NCBI GenBank assembly: GCA_016858145.1
Contig: JAEHOE010000085.1
Location: 434,001 to 498,000, forward strand
Direction: 5' to 3'
Length of the DNA stretch: 64,000 nt
Source: Edaphochlamys debaryana
Taxonomy: Eukaryota > Chlorophyta > Chlorophyceae > Chlamydomonadales
Numbering within the stretch: position 1 is the stretch's first letter; each line of letters opens with the position of its first letter. Below the pieces are notes generated by a model. The model was not told the origin of the DNA. It worked only from the letters and a program-made list of their open reading frames with translations, and made no database searches. A program made the position numbers and the translations under genes. Of this stretch, positions 12,690 through 23,800 are shown in pieces.

Positions 12690-13137
12690 TGCCGTACGAC
12701 GTATTTCAGCACTGCACATGCGCGGAACTTACGGCAACCTCTTTTATTCCTGCATCTACGGACCGCTCTCCACGTGTGCTATCGTCTTGCAAGCCGTCCT
12801 GGGGCGAATGCCAGACTCGGGTCTGTCCATTGAACTTGGCCGCGTCCATCGACCCACAGAGAGGGTCCTGCCGCACCTACCACCGTAGCTCTTAGTGCTT
12901 CTGGCTCCTGTTGTGATCAAGTGGCTGTGTGTGACACAACAGGGGGCAGTGGGAATGGAACCCCACGTGTTCCGCAACGGGTGGCATGCCGACAAGGCGT
13001 GTCATGCCCGGCCTGGACCCACCTCCCGACCGCTGTACGTGGTGCTCAGTCATACCCAGGGTCCAGACCTTCTCGATACACGCCTTTTGGACCCCTGGAA
13101 GAGCGCAGGAGCCGACGGAAGGGGTCCTGCCCGCCGT

Positions 13138-13200
13138 GACGAAAGTTTCCTGCGCCCACTTGACGAAAGTTCCCAGACCCCCCGACCCACCCACCCACCC
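13138..13200 (+). repeat. C-rich repeat with GACGAAAGTT motifs, copy 2
   Basis: Two GACGAAAGTT motifs followed by CCCCCCGACCCACCCACC. Imperfect copy of 12627-12689 in the same orientation. The interval between the copies may be a degraded repeat element. Confidence 0.7.
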
Positions 13201-13307
13201 TGAACTTTGGGGGCCCAGATCTTTGCAATAAAAGCCTCGATTTCAACTCTGAAAGCGGATTTAGGCTCCTTTGGCCAAGCGCTTTCCAAAGGAGGCATGG
13301 GGTACTT

Positions 13308-13312
13308 TTACA
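13308..13312 (-). promoter_or_regulatory. TGTAA polyadenylation signal for the MMACHC-like gene
   Basis: TTACA on the plus strand reads TGTAA on the minus strand, about 290 bases past the stop at 13604. TGTAA is the standard volvocalean poly(A) signal. Confidence 0.55.
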
Positions 13313-13603
13313 TCATTCCTACCCCCCCCCCTGGAGCAAGAGCCAGTAAGAGGGCAACGGAAGGGCTGGCGACAGTGGCGACTCCGTCACAACAGCTCGC
13401 GGACGGCATCCTGCTTGCCGCCTCGGCACCAGCCCTCCTCCCCTTGGCACCTCAGTATCCGAAGGCCACAGACCCCCCATCCGTCATGTCGCAGATGTGT
13501 CCCCCAAGAACTCACACCGCTACGGCCAACGGACCGGCGAGAGCCCTTCGCCATTCCAATCGCCCCTGCAGCACACCTGGGCAGCCCTCTGCATACCCCT
13601 GCT

Positions 13604-14594
13604 CTAGGCCCCGGGCCCACCCGCCTCGGCCGCCTGCCTCACCGCCTCCCGCAGTAATCCCTTGTCGCTTGTGTAGTGATACGCCATCTGCCCCGGGCAG
13701 TACTCGGCGCCTGGCGCAAACATGCTGCCGGCCAGCCGCCGCATGGCCGCCCAGACCTCCCAGTTGGACCGCACGCCCTCCCTAGCCTCTGCCTGCTTGT
13801 GCACTTCCTCCATAGCTTCGGCCATGGCAGCCTGGAGCTGCATCCGCAGCTTCGCGGGAATTGGATCGGACAGGGGCCGACCCACATCGGGGCCGGCGGG
13901 AGCGTCCAGCACCACGACGGCCCGCAGCCCAATCCAGGGGCCAAAGGTTGGGTGGAGGCACAGGTGCAGGTCGTTGTCCAGGTAGGCCAAGCCCGCGCAG
14001 TTTGCGGCCCGCAACAGGTCCACGAAGCCCTCGGCTCCGGGCCGGGTGCAGGAGAAGCGCACGTCTGCGCGGCAGCCCTGCGCAGAGGAAGGCCCGGGGG
14101 CAGCCGGGAAGGAGCTGTTGGCGGTCAGGTGGCCTCGGTACTTGGCTGCGCATACAGTGAGCCCGCAAGGCTTGACGGCGGCAGCCTCCAAGCTCGAGAG
14201 GTCTGGGCCAAGAGGTCCGCGAGCTGAGTGCTGGGCCCCGAGGCCGGTGGGATGGGCTCGGGTGGGCGTGGCGGAGAAAGCTGCAGAGGTCCGCACCCAA
14301 CGACACGACACGTACCTGGCATGCCTGTGCGACGGCTCGTAGTATCACCTCGCGCGCATAGTCGTCCAGAGGAGCCTCCGCCTCCAACGCAGATGGGTTG
14401 TCGCGCAGATGCTGCAAGAAAGGCTGCCAAAGTGCCTTGGAATTTCCGATTACAAGGCACGAGGTGTCATTGCGACCAAAGGTTGGGGGCTCGGGCACTA
14501 GAGTCGACGCTCTGCAAGCGTTGTATGCCTGAGCGGTGGTCGCGCCGACGAGGTCAAAGCCATAGGGCTCGAGAAGGCTTACAAGGGCCTCCAT
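13604..14594 (-). CDS. MMACHC: MMACHC/CblC-like cobalamin-processing protein
   Basis: Predicted cytosolic B12 chaperone that binds incoming cobalamin and removes its upper-axial ligand, supplying B12-dependent enzymes such as methionine synthase. Two exons, 14594-14316 and 14077-13604, join in phase 0 (ACQ | GCRADVRF) to give 250 aa, close to the usual family length. N-terminal signature: MEALVSLLEPYGFDLVG, YNACRASTLVPEP, then LVIGNSKALWQPFLQHL. Second-exon signature: ANCAGLAYL, then LCLHPTFGPWIGLRAVVVLD, the core motif with the conserved His of HPxFGxW. The C-terminal part has KLRMQLQAAMAEAMEE and FAPGAEYCPGQMAYHYTSD. The ATG at 14594 gives the family-like start; in-frame ATGs at 14729 and 14933 would add unsupported sequence. 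The intron is GT-AG. It lies tail to tail with the haemoglobin gene. Confidence 0.88.
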
Positions 14595-15168
14595 TCGCGC
14601 GTTCTCGAGCAGGTGAGAGTCACTCTGGCTGTTCCCAAGTGGTTGCGTCGGGGCGTGCCATGCGGTGTAGTACAAGTCGGCCCGCAGAGCTCTGCCCCAC
14701 ACGTGCCAGCTGCTCTTACCTTTGGGCATCAAGAGGGTGTGACTGGAGCGGCAAATGGGCGAAGGTAACTGGCAGCGGGGGGGGGGGAGGGGCGCTAACA
14801 AGAGCGGGGCGGGAGCTGGCCGTGGCGAGTCGCGGTTGGGACGCCGAGAGGCCTTAGAAGAGGGGTGCGCATCGGCCGAACGGGCCCCTCCCTCCACGCT
14901 CTGCCCCCACAAACTACATACTCTAGTAAGCAATCGTATGACCCATAAGAAGACCTAATAACAACTACCGTGCAGCCCGCGCACTACCGCGGCTTCGTGG
15001 CCATCGACGCTCTGATCAAAGTGAGCCTCCGCAGTCACCCGATGGCTTATCTGGCACTTGTGCATATCTCATGAGCCTCCTGGGGAAGCGCGGCGGGTCT
15101 GCGCTCGGGGATGGCTGGCGCTTCCTCGTTTGGGGCTAACACCAGCTTCAAGCGCTTTAGAGTATTGC

Positions 15169-15180
15169 TATAAATATATA
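15169..15180 (+). promoter_or_regulatory. TATA box of the 15315 gene
   Basis: TATAAATATATA lies 135 bases upstream of the ATG at 15315, in otherwise GC-rich DNA. A transcription start near 15200-15210 would leave a ~110-base 5' UTR. Confidence 0.65.
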
Positions 15181-15314
15181 TGTGGCGGCTTGGGCTCTTC
15201 CAAGCCTGCGTACTCGCCCGCGGCCTGTGCATGCTTCGTAGCCGAGCCGACCGCAACCCCGTCGCCAAACGCAGGACTCCGTGGCCTCCTCTTGGAGGCG
15301 TTTGGAGGAGCAAA

Positions 15315-18300
15315 ATGGCAACCGCTACCCACATCCCGCCAGCGGCACTGGCGGAGACTTTTAAGCGGGACCTCTTCAGCAAGGAGCTGGAGGGATGGGT
15401 CGGGCGAGCGACGCCCGAGGACCGTGAAAGGTTCGAGCGCCTCTTCAACGACATACGGTAAGAGCGAGTTAAGCTGTTGGACTGGCCGCCAGGCCAGGCC
15501 CCAAGAGCCTGCGCCTTGTGCTGGTCCCAACCGTACCCACACTGGCCTCTCTGTCTGCGCTCCCTGGCCCCGCACGCTACAATCTGCCAACCCCCGTCCT
15601 CGTGACCCACAGAACCCTCTCTGAGTCTCAAAAGGTGGTGGACGCGGATGCGGAGTTCATAAGCAAAACCATCAACAAAATCAAGTCCGCCTCCACTGGG
15701 ACAGCGGGCACCTCGTCCTCCCACTCCGGCCGGCCGGCGCTCTACCTCACACCCGGCGCCGGGTCTGTGACGGGCAACGGATGGGCGTACACAGCGACGC
15801 GTGCGGCCCTGAGGAAGCCGGAGGTCGCCAGCACTATGGTGAAGCTGCAGGACAAGGCGGCTGCCGAGAACGCAGCTGAGACCAAGCGGCGGCAGGAGGA
15901 CGAGGCGGCTCAAGCGGTCGCCATGGGCGCACCGCCGCCTCAGGTGGCGGGCCCGCCGCGCGCCGGCCGGCCAAACAGCGCCGGGGACACAGTCGCGTCT
16001 GCCCGTGACACCGAGCCCCTGAAGCAGGCAGGGGCGCGCCGGCGAGCAATCTCCTTTGGCGCGGGGCCTCCGGAGGGCGGCCGGACGGGCCCTGTTGATG
16101 CTGTGGACATGGCCGCGGCCAAGGCACAGGCGGTCATCGACGCGATTGCGGCGGGGCACCCGATCGGGCCCTTTTCCAGCCTGGGCCAGCCGCCGCAGCC
16201 GCCCAAGGACCAGCCCCTGGCCGAGCGCTTCCAGGACAAGGCGCCGTACAGCACCAACTACGCTGACAGCTACAACCTGCGCAGGTGCGGCCGGGACTCG
16301 CTGGGGCTGCGTGGCGCGCGCTGGGCTGCAATCCTGACGCGTTCGGGCGGGGATGGCGCGCGCATCACTCTACAGCCGCTGCCGCTACTCAGCCCACGTT
16401 CCCTCGCAACCAACTTCTGTGGCACCGCGGCCTGCCCACCACACCTGCTGTTGCCCTGACATGCTGTTGCATGGTCCGCCCTGACTCCCGTGCCTTCCGC
16501 CCCGCAGCATGTACCCCGACATTTATGACCAGGCGCTGCGGGACACCAAGGCCGACCCCGTGCCCAACTACACGCTCCTCAGCGCATGGGGCGACAGCCT
16601 CAAGTCGGGCTCCCGTGACGCTGCTAAACTCTACTATAAGACCACGTACAACCGGGTGAACGACGAGGTGGTGCAGTTCCGCACCGGCACCGACGCGGTC
16701 AAGGAGGTGAGGACGAGCCGCTGCCAAGCCTCTTGAACGTTAGCGACGCCAGCCGTGTTCCCAGCCACCCCAACCACAACCCTAGCCCACTCCCCTTCTG
16801 CCCTCCGCCTCTTTCGTCACCCTGCCCTTGTCTTCTCTTGTTCCCCTGCCCTTTTTGCCACAGCGCGAGTTCTTCAAGTGGATGCTGCGCCAGAAGACCT
16901 ACTTCGGCGACCTGCTGACTAAGGCCAAGGCCGCCAACCTGGAGTCCATCTTCGAGGTGGCGGACGAGGAGCAGAAGCGGGACATCCTGCAGGCGCTGCG
17001 GCAGGCGCACGCAGTGGCGGACCCAGACCAGGTGCGCGGGCGGGAGCTTGGGGCGAGGCGGGGGCGCTGCAGGGAGGGCGAGGCCTTCACCCCTGAGCTG
17101 GCCAGGGGTTGTTAGAGGGCGGTGAAGTATGCAACAATAGCCTGACGGGATCGTGGTTGTTGCCCTGGCCTCAACGTGTGCCGCCTGCTCCGTGCCGCTT
17201 TCATGTACGCAGGTGCGCTCTCACAGCCAGTCGGTGCACACGGAGATGAAGTCCATCCAGGACCCGGAGCTGGAGGCGCAGCTCAAGGAGACCACCAAGT
17301 ACCGCACCATGGGCGGCGCGCACACGGAGATGGCGCTGCGCTTCCAGCGGGCGGCCAAGCAGGTGGGGCGGGGCGCAGCATGGGGTGGGGGCTGGGGTCG
17401 GGAGGAGGTGGCATAAGCATCGAGGCCGGCAGGGGCAACGGGTTGAAGGAGCTCCAGCCTCGCCTGTGGGCCTCAACCTGACGAGCCCCTCTTCGCTGTC
17501 TCTCCATCCGTCACAGGGCAAGCTCAAGCAGCGGCCGTCCACCGCCACCGAGCTGCGGCCCTCCAAGGTGGAGCTGTCCTTCTCGGCCGACATGTCCTCG
17601 GGCCGCCCGGGCACGCCCGGCGGCGGCAAGAGGCCCTTCAACCCCAACCGTCGCCCCGCCACCGCCGGCGGCGCGCTGCTGGGCAACCGCGTGCCGCCCG
17701 AGGCCGCCAACGCCATACCACCACCCACTCGCGCCTTCGTCACATCTGGCACCGAGAAGGACACGTTCCGGTCCAAGGTGCCGTTGCAGTGGGCTACCAC
17801 CACGGTTGGGCCCAAGATGTCGACCTATCTGGACCACTTTGGCGGCGCCAAGTACGCTACCGGCCGCGAGCGGCCCAACTCGGCGCTGTTCAAGACGCAG
17901 CCCGTGGTCTACCGCGAAGTCACGTGCCCCATCGGCGCCGTCAACCCCCACACCGCCATGGCCCCCGAGCGCGCGGCCTATCCCGTCCCCGAGGGCTTCC
18001 TCGGCAAGACGTACACGTACGGCAAGTTCCCGCAGGACCAGGCCGATACGACGTACCGCGTCGAGTTTGCGCCTCGCGACGCCGGCGACGTGGCCGCCAA
18101 GCTGGGCCGCCAGGCGACGCTAGCGACGATTGGTCGCAACACGCTGCTGCGGGGCACCATTCCGCTGGGCCCGCGCAACGGCTGCAACCTGGTGCCGCCG
18201 GCGGACTGGATCAGCGAGATGAAGGACGAGTACGTGCCGTACGACGCCGATCCCAGGGGCCAGTACGAGCAGGCGCAGCGCGTCAAGGCCATGTTCTGTG

Positions 18301-18410
18301 GCCCCACGGCCTCCGTGGGCAAGGTGGCAACCACCATGGACCGCATTCCCGGGGCGGACTCGCGGCGGCGAGCGCGTGAGGCGTCGGCGCGGCTGAGCGC
18401 CACGCAGTGA
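15315..18410 (+). CDS. Conserved-looking 741-aa protein of unknown function, possible axonemal protein
   Basis: Six exons join in phase: 15315-15457, 15613-16284, 16508-16706, 16864-17031, 17213-17362, 17517-18410. The N-terminus (MATATHIPPAALAETF) is followed by a helical segment. Residues ~60-270 are Ala/Pro/Gly-rich with GPPRAGRPNSAG-type patches. Residues ~270-440 are helical and charged (REFFKWMLRQKTYFGDLL; EEQKRDILQALRQAHAVAD). The last ~300 residues are Arg/Pro/Thr-rich without predicted hydrophobic core runs (KRPFNPNRRPATAGGALLGN; TYLDHFGGAKYATGRERPN; FLGKTYTYGKFPQDQADTTY). No signal peptide, membrane segment or enzyme motif is visible. The extended Pro/Gly/Tyr-rich tail resembles axonemal microtubule-associated proteins of algae, but I cannot name a family. 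Strong splice sites, a TATA box and coherent phase make the gene itself secure. Confidence 0.8.
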
Positions 18411-20870
18411 GAGGCCGCGGGAGGTGCGGGGGTGGTCTGGGGCCAGGAGGAGAAACCAGGCTGTCAGGAAGGGCGTTTGTGCGGGATGGGCACACTAGTA
18501 GGCCGTGGATGCGGTCAAGCGCGCGTGGTGGAACGCAATCTGTCCTGGGGTTGAAGAGGCTGCAGGCCTGTGCGATGAGCTGTTGGGCCCATCCTTCCTA
18601 TACTTACAAGAATGGTCAGCGTGTGGGTTTGCCAGGCTTGATGGTGCCTGACTTGACGGTTTCCTCTCCTTGTCGAGAGGCGCGTGGAAGACGTTGGATG
18701 GGATGGCAATTTGCTTGTACATGCGACAGATGACGGATGGGTTGACTCCATACGTGGCTCACGTACATGGGTATTCATGCAAAGCATGGGCTCTCTCTGG
18801 TCAGTGCGATGAGCACGTAATGACCGTTGTATGAGGACCAGGACGCGCTGCTGGGGTCCAGCATGCGTTGATTGAACAAGGGAGGCACGGACTAGGAGGC
18901 AAGGAGAGAGGCATGGATGGCGGTGAGAGCAGGGGGGCTGCGCGCTGAGACGCGCGCGCTGGGACTACTATCTATCCGACTGACTACGTAACGGTTGGCG
19001 ACAAGTTCTGTCAGGTACCCAGCAGTGGCTGGTGGCAGGGTGGCGTGGGTGGCTGGGAGCAGGGGTGACTCCAAATGCGCTGAGGCTGCTGCAAGGGAGG
19101 CCGTTTCAGGCTTCACCAGGCGTTGCAGCTGGTTTTTTGTTGCGTTGCCGCAACCATCGGACAGCAGCATACCGTAGTTTCTGCGGTTTGGGCCTTCGGA
19201 CACAGAGTGACTGAAGGAATGAAGGGGCCCTGCCGTTGGCCTTTGGGGAGCGGGGGATGCTTGCTTGGACTTCGGCGTTCACTAACCTTACACCCAAATG
19301 AGTGTATGGCGGGCACGGATAGGTTCTTTTAGTGCGCTCTGTTTTCCCGTGATGCGTCTTTGTGGGCATCCCATGGCGCTTCCTTGACTCCCTCGACTAA
19401 GTGGGCATTAGCGGGAGCCTTTGTGGACGCGGCAGAGAGCAGGCGGCGCAGCAGAGCAGATTGTTTCCTTGCCTGCCAGGCTTGACCGACAGGGGGCATT
19501 GCTCGTGAACCATGCAGTTGGGAAGCTGGTAAGATGGTGACGTTGGGAAGTGGATGGCTTTCGGGGGACCCGCAAAACCATTTTAATGCCACGCTGTGCC
19601 TTGCCGTTCGGACGAACCTGGGGCCGCTTTCCGTGGCTGATGGGGGCGGGGGCGTCCAGGCCCGCAGCTAAGGCACCAATCATCGGAGACGGAGGACTAC
19701 CGGTATACCGGCCCTGGACCTGCTCATACCGTAGCTTTTTGGGAGTCAGCCTCAGGCGGTCAGCCTCAGCCAAGGCCAGCTGACACAGGAGGGCCTCCGG
19801 GACCGGATCCGTCCAAGAGTCTTACAGCCTTGCCCTCTGCCGCCCCCCACTCGCTCCTCACTCCACCCACTCCTGTCTGCCATGGCTAGCTTCTCCTAGC
19901 TGACGCTTAGCGGTGCGGAGGTGCAGCAGGCTTACGAGGGGCAGATAGGGCCACTGCGGGCTGCGGGTTGTTGCTTTGAGAGGGGCGCCACCGGCCGCTA
20001 CAACAACGGCCTGCACGCGGGGCTGCAGTGCAGCGGCCCGGCACTCCGGCAAGCAGCGCTCGAGACGCCTGGGCTGCCGGAGCACCTCTTCCAGGACGTG
20101 AGGGGATTGTGAATTCGAGCAGATACTGGGGGCTTGATGGTGTTGGGGGCTGGGGGGGGATCGTGGGGGTCCGTGGGCCCACCTGGGCCTCCTGAGCTGA
20201 CAGCAGGCAACACAGCTGGGCTCAGACCGGGGCGGCGCGGGCGTGTGGTGAATGCAACGTGGCGGCGTGAGGAGTACTGGCAGCTCTGGCCCTCTTTGAC
20301 AGGCCTTGACCTTGTATGTCTGAACAGTTCCTACACCCCGCCCCCCATGAGTTGTCGCGCGCCGTCGGGTCTGTGACTCATCACGGAAACAGTCGGCCTT
20401 GCATCAGGGCTCCAGGCCATGACACTGAGGAATGTGGCAATCGCGTGGCCGCAACAAACTATGTGACCATCAAGTAATGCAGACATGCGCGTTGAGCCAA
20501 CCGTGGTCTGTGGAGTTTGCACCCCTCAACTGTCTCATCACCCCCCCTTCATATTATGTATGATGTACTACACCATGCCATTGGCTGCCCGCTCCCCATG
20601 AGCTGGGGCGGCCCAACCTCGGTATCAACGTGCGAGAAACGACGGGAAACGGACACCCCTCGGCACCCCCCCGCACGTTTGCGCCCCTGCAGCCTGGATA
20701 CTGATGATTGTAGCATGCTTGAAACGCCAACTCACCCGGGATTTCAATTCGCGACCCAACCTCTTCGCCCCCCCATCGTTGGCGACCGATTTCGCCCACA
20801 CCAGACCCGTGCATAGCCATGATAGACACTACACACTAAATACACTAGGGATGCTGCTGCTTAGGCTCTG
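18411..20870. other. Intergenic, no gene recognised
   Basis: About 2.5 kb with the 3' region of the preceding gene and the promoter region of the cyclase gene. An exon-like stretch at about 19912-20100 and a repeat-like stretch at about 20690-20830 were examined, but neither could be tied to a gene or family. Confidence 0.45.
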
Positions 20871-23800
20871 ATGGGCATTCTGACTTGTTTTGGCGCTGGC
20901 TCCCGGAGCTCGGCATCGCGGAAGCTCAGTGCGTCGGTGGACTCCAACCCAGCACCTTCAGCTAGGACAGCTACCACCACTGATGCAGTCATTGCGCTGC
21001 CTGTGCCCTCTGACGGCTCGGGTGCGACTGAACGGAGCTCAAGTGTGCAACTGCCCGGAACTCCGCTCCTAGCAGCCGCGGCTCGGGAGCTTCAGGAGGA
21101 TGATTGCAAAGCACAGCGGCCAAAATCGCTGGCTTTGAGTCGAGGTGCGGGGTGCGGCTCATTACAAAGCTGTGAAGCTCGGCCGCACAGGAACGCGAGG
21201 GCTGGGGACGTCGGCTCGCGCAGCTGTGGGACATATAACAAGGGATGCGTGCTTGAAACCGCGCGAAACGTTGATGTGTCTGGCCATACGGCCGCCGCGG
21301 TACCTCACCTCCGCCGCGTCGCCGCGTTCCCCGTGTTCCCCCAGCCCCACCCGGGAACAGCTATGAGTCCCTCATCCTCGAGTCCTCCCCCGCTATCATC
21401 ACTGTGTTCGCGCTCGACGGCACCGTCCTACACCAGGTGAGAAGGACCCCCTCACACTCCTGGTGTGCAGAAAAGACTAGCGCCCCCCACCGACTTACAA
21501 CTGTGCTCCCTTGGCTCTCCTCCGTGAACGCACCGCAGAGCGAGCGCTCGCGGGCCTATCTGGGGGACCACTGCAGCCGCCCCCGGGCTCAGCAGCGGAG
21601 CGCGCGGCGCAGCATCGCCAACGCACACAGCGCCACAGGCGCTGACCCCAGCCTCCCCACTGACCCCGCCAACCCGGTCGGCGGCCTGCCGCCCGGGAGC
21701 CCTCTGGCCGCCGTGTTCGGGCTGGACCCGGAGAAGGGGGCTCGCATGATGGAGGAGCTGCAACGACCCGGGGGGCGCGGGCTGTGGATGGGTGAGCGGC
21801 TGGGGTCCGTGCAGTCGTGGTGCACCGTAACCGCCTGTGACTGGAGGCTGTGCGCCTGCATGGCCACGCTGGCTGGGCATGGGCATGGGCAGCAGGGTCG
21901 GTCTGGTATCCGTGGCCCTGGCTGTGACTGGCAGAAACTGAGTGGTTTATCGCGGACCTGACCTCGCTGTCCTCGTGCCTGGTGCCTTGCAGCCGTCGTC
22001 CGTGTGCCGCGCAGCCTTGCGGCGGGGCCGCGAGTCGACTTGGTCTGTGGGGGCGGCGCGGCGACGCCGGCCCTGTGGCGCAACGACCCAGAGGCCCTGA
22101 GGCAACCCGTGGCCCTCCTTGACGCAAGCCATCCCCCGCAAAACGCGGGCGTGCGCCAGGACTCCGGCACTGCCGCTGGCGCCACCCCTTGCAGCAGCGA
22201 GACGCCCCGCGCCGAGCTGCAATCGCCCTGGCTGTCGCGTTTCCGCTTGCAACGCGTTTTCAGCCGCCAGGACGCCCTCGGCGCGTGCAGGGCGGCTACG
22301 GCGGATGAGGGCTCCATGCCGCGCCTGATGCAGTACGCCCAACCCGCCAGTGGGGGTGAGTGATCAGCGACGTCTCCCTCTTATGTGCCGCCTCTCCACC
22401 CGTTGCCTCCCTGTGCTCATGCTCCCTAAACTCTGGCCCTGTAGCTGAGCGTGCGGAAGCGACACTCGTGCGAAATCCTGATGTTTATCTCTCCCTGTGC
22501 GCTCCGTCCATGCAGGGCTAGCGCGCCGGAGCGATCTGGCGCCGCGGCTGTGCGGCGGCGCGACGCTGGACATGGCCGTGGCTGACGGCCTGGGCCTGTG
22601 CCACGTCAACAGCAGCCCCTCTGCGGGGTGCACAGCCACCAGCGCCCAGCCTGGGGGCCCCGCGGGAGGGCCCACGCCCCTCTTCAGCAGCCCGCCCGGT
22701 GGCATCCGCCTCCGACCCAAAAGCTCCATCGTACGCAGCCTGGGCCCCGGCGCTCCCGGCTCGGCTCGGGCGCTCGGCGGCCCCTCAGCAAAGCGGAGCA
22801 GCTGCAGCGGCGTGGGCATGGGACTGTGCGCGGGCGCGGCCCAGCATTCGGGTTCGATGCGGACTTCCATCCAGGGTGGCCCGAGCATGCGCCAGGGTCG
22901 CAGCGGGCTGGCACGCCAGACCACAGCCGACGCTGTGGCCTATGCGGCGGTGGACCCCAGGGAAGCCGCGCCCGGCGGTTTCGAGGCCGCCGCGAGGCCC
23001 CACTCTTCGCGGGTGCTCGGTGTCTACGACAGCGAGGCAGGGGACGAGGGTGGCGCGGGCGGCAGCGTGCTTGGGCTGAGCATCTCCGTGGCCCCACTGC
23101 CGGACCCCCTGGGTAGGTCAGGTGCCGGGTGCTGCTGGGACCACGTGCTGATCTGTTCCGCCCTTTGTTGTTCTTCCCTGAGTCGGGGGTCAACCTTGAA
23201 CACCAACCTCCTTCATGCCGTGCCCGCCTGCTCTGCAGCCACCTCCACCTTCGCGACGCTCGTGAGTGACGGCGGAATGCTCCCCGCCAGCCCCTTCGCT
23301 TCCCAGCTGGTGCCTCAGGCTGCCACCGCCACGGCACCCGGGGGCCCGACCTCTGGGTCGCTGACCAGCGGCCGGCGTGCACCAGTGGTGCCCTCGCCCC
23401 GGCCGGGCGGCATCGACCTTGAGACGGGCGCCCGCCTGTTCTCCCCACGGCCCTCCAGCGCCCTGGCCGCCACCGTATCGGAGGGCCCGGCGGGCAGCCG
23501 CACGGAATGTGGCGGGGTTGAGGGTGGCGGCGCGCAGGAGCTGCCGCTCCCCCCCGACCAAGTCGCGCTGCGGCCCCTGCCGCGCCGCAGCACCACCTTC
23601 AACGGCCTCGTCGCGCCGGGGTCCCTCCAGCAGCACGCCAACAACGGCAGCAGGCGGAGCGGCGTCGCGACGTCCATGGGCAAGTCCCACATGCGCGCCA
23701 TCTCCTTCGCCATGTCCCTCGGCATCTCGCCCGTCACCCGCGCGCCCTCCGCTGGCGGCGTCGGGAACAGCATTGCCTTCGTGAGCGCCGGTGCGGTCAA

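Larger units (their letters stand above)
11454..13603. other. Intergenic, repeat-bearing
   Basis: Between the convergent haemoglobin and MMACHC genes. It contains the 3' region of the haemoglobin gene, dispersed and C-rich repeats (12538-12689, 13138-13200), a 9-bp perfect inverted repeat (GACTCCAGA/TCTGGAGTC, 12444-12462) and the MMACHC 3' UTR. No coding region is supported. Confidence 0.5.

Noticed and set aside
14976..15020. Exon-like stretch (HYRGFVAIDALIK) with AG and GT borders
   Set aside because: Only 15 codons; it lies upstream of a good TATA box for the next gene and cannot be joined to a neighbour.
19912..20100. Exon-like open stretch (EVQQAYEGQIGPLRAAG)
   Set aside because: No family motif and no second exon could be joined in phase; may be a decayed gene.
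20690..20830. Possible second tRNA-derived repeat on the minus strand (GGTCGCGAATTGAAATCCC)
   Set aside because: The B-box match is poor and no A box was found; kept only as a possible unnamed repeat.
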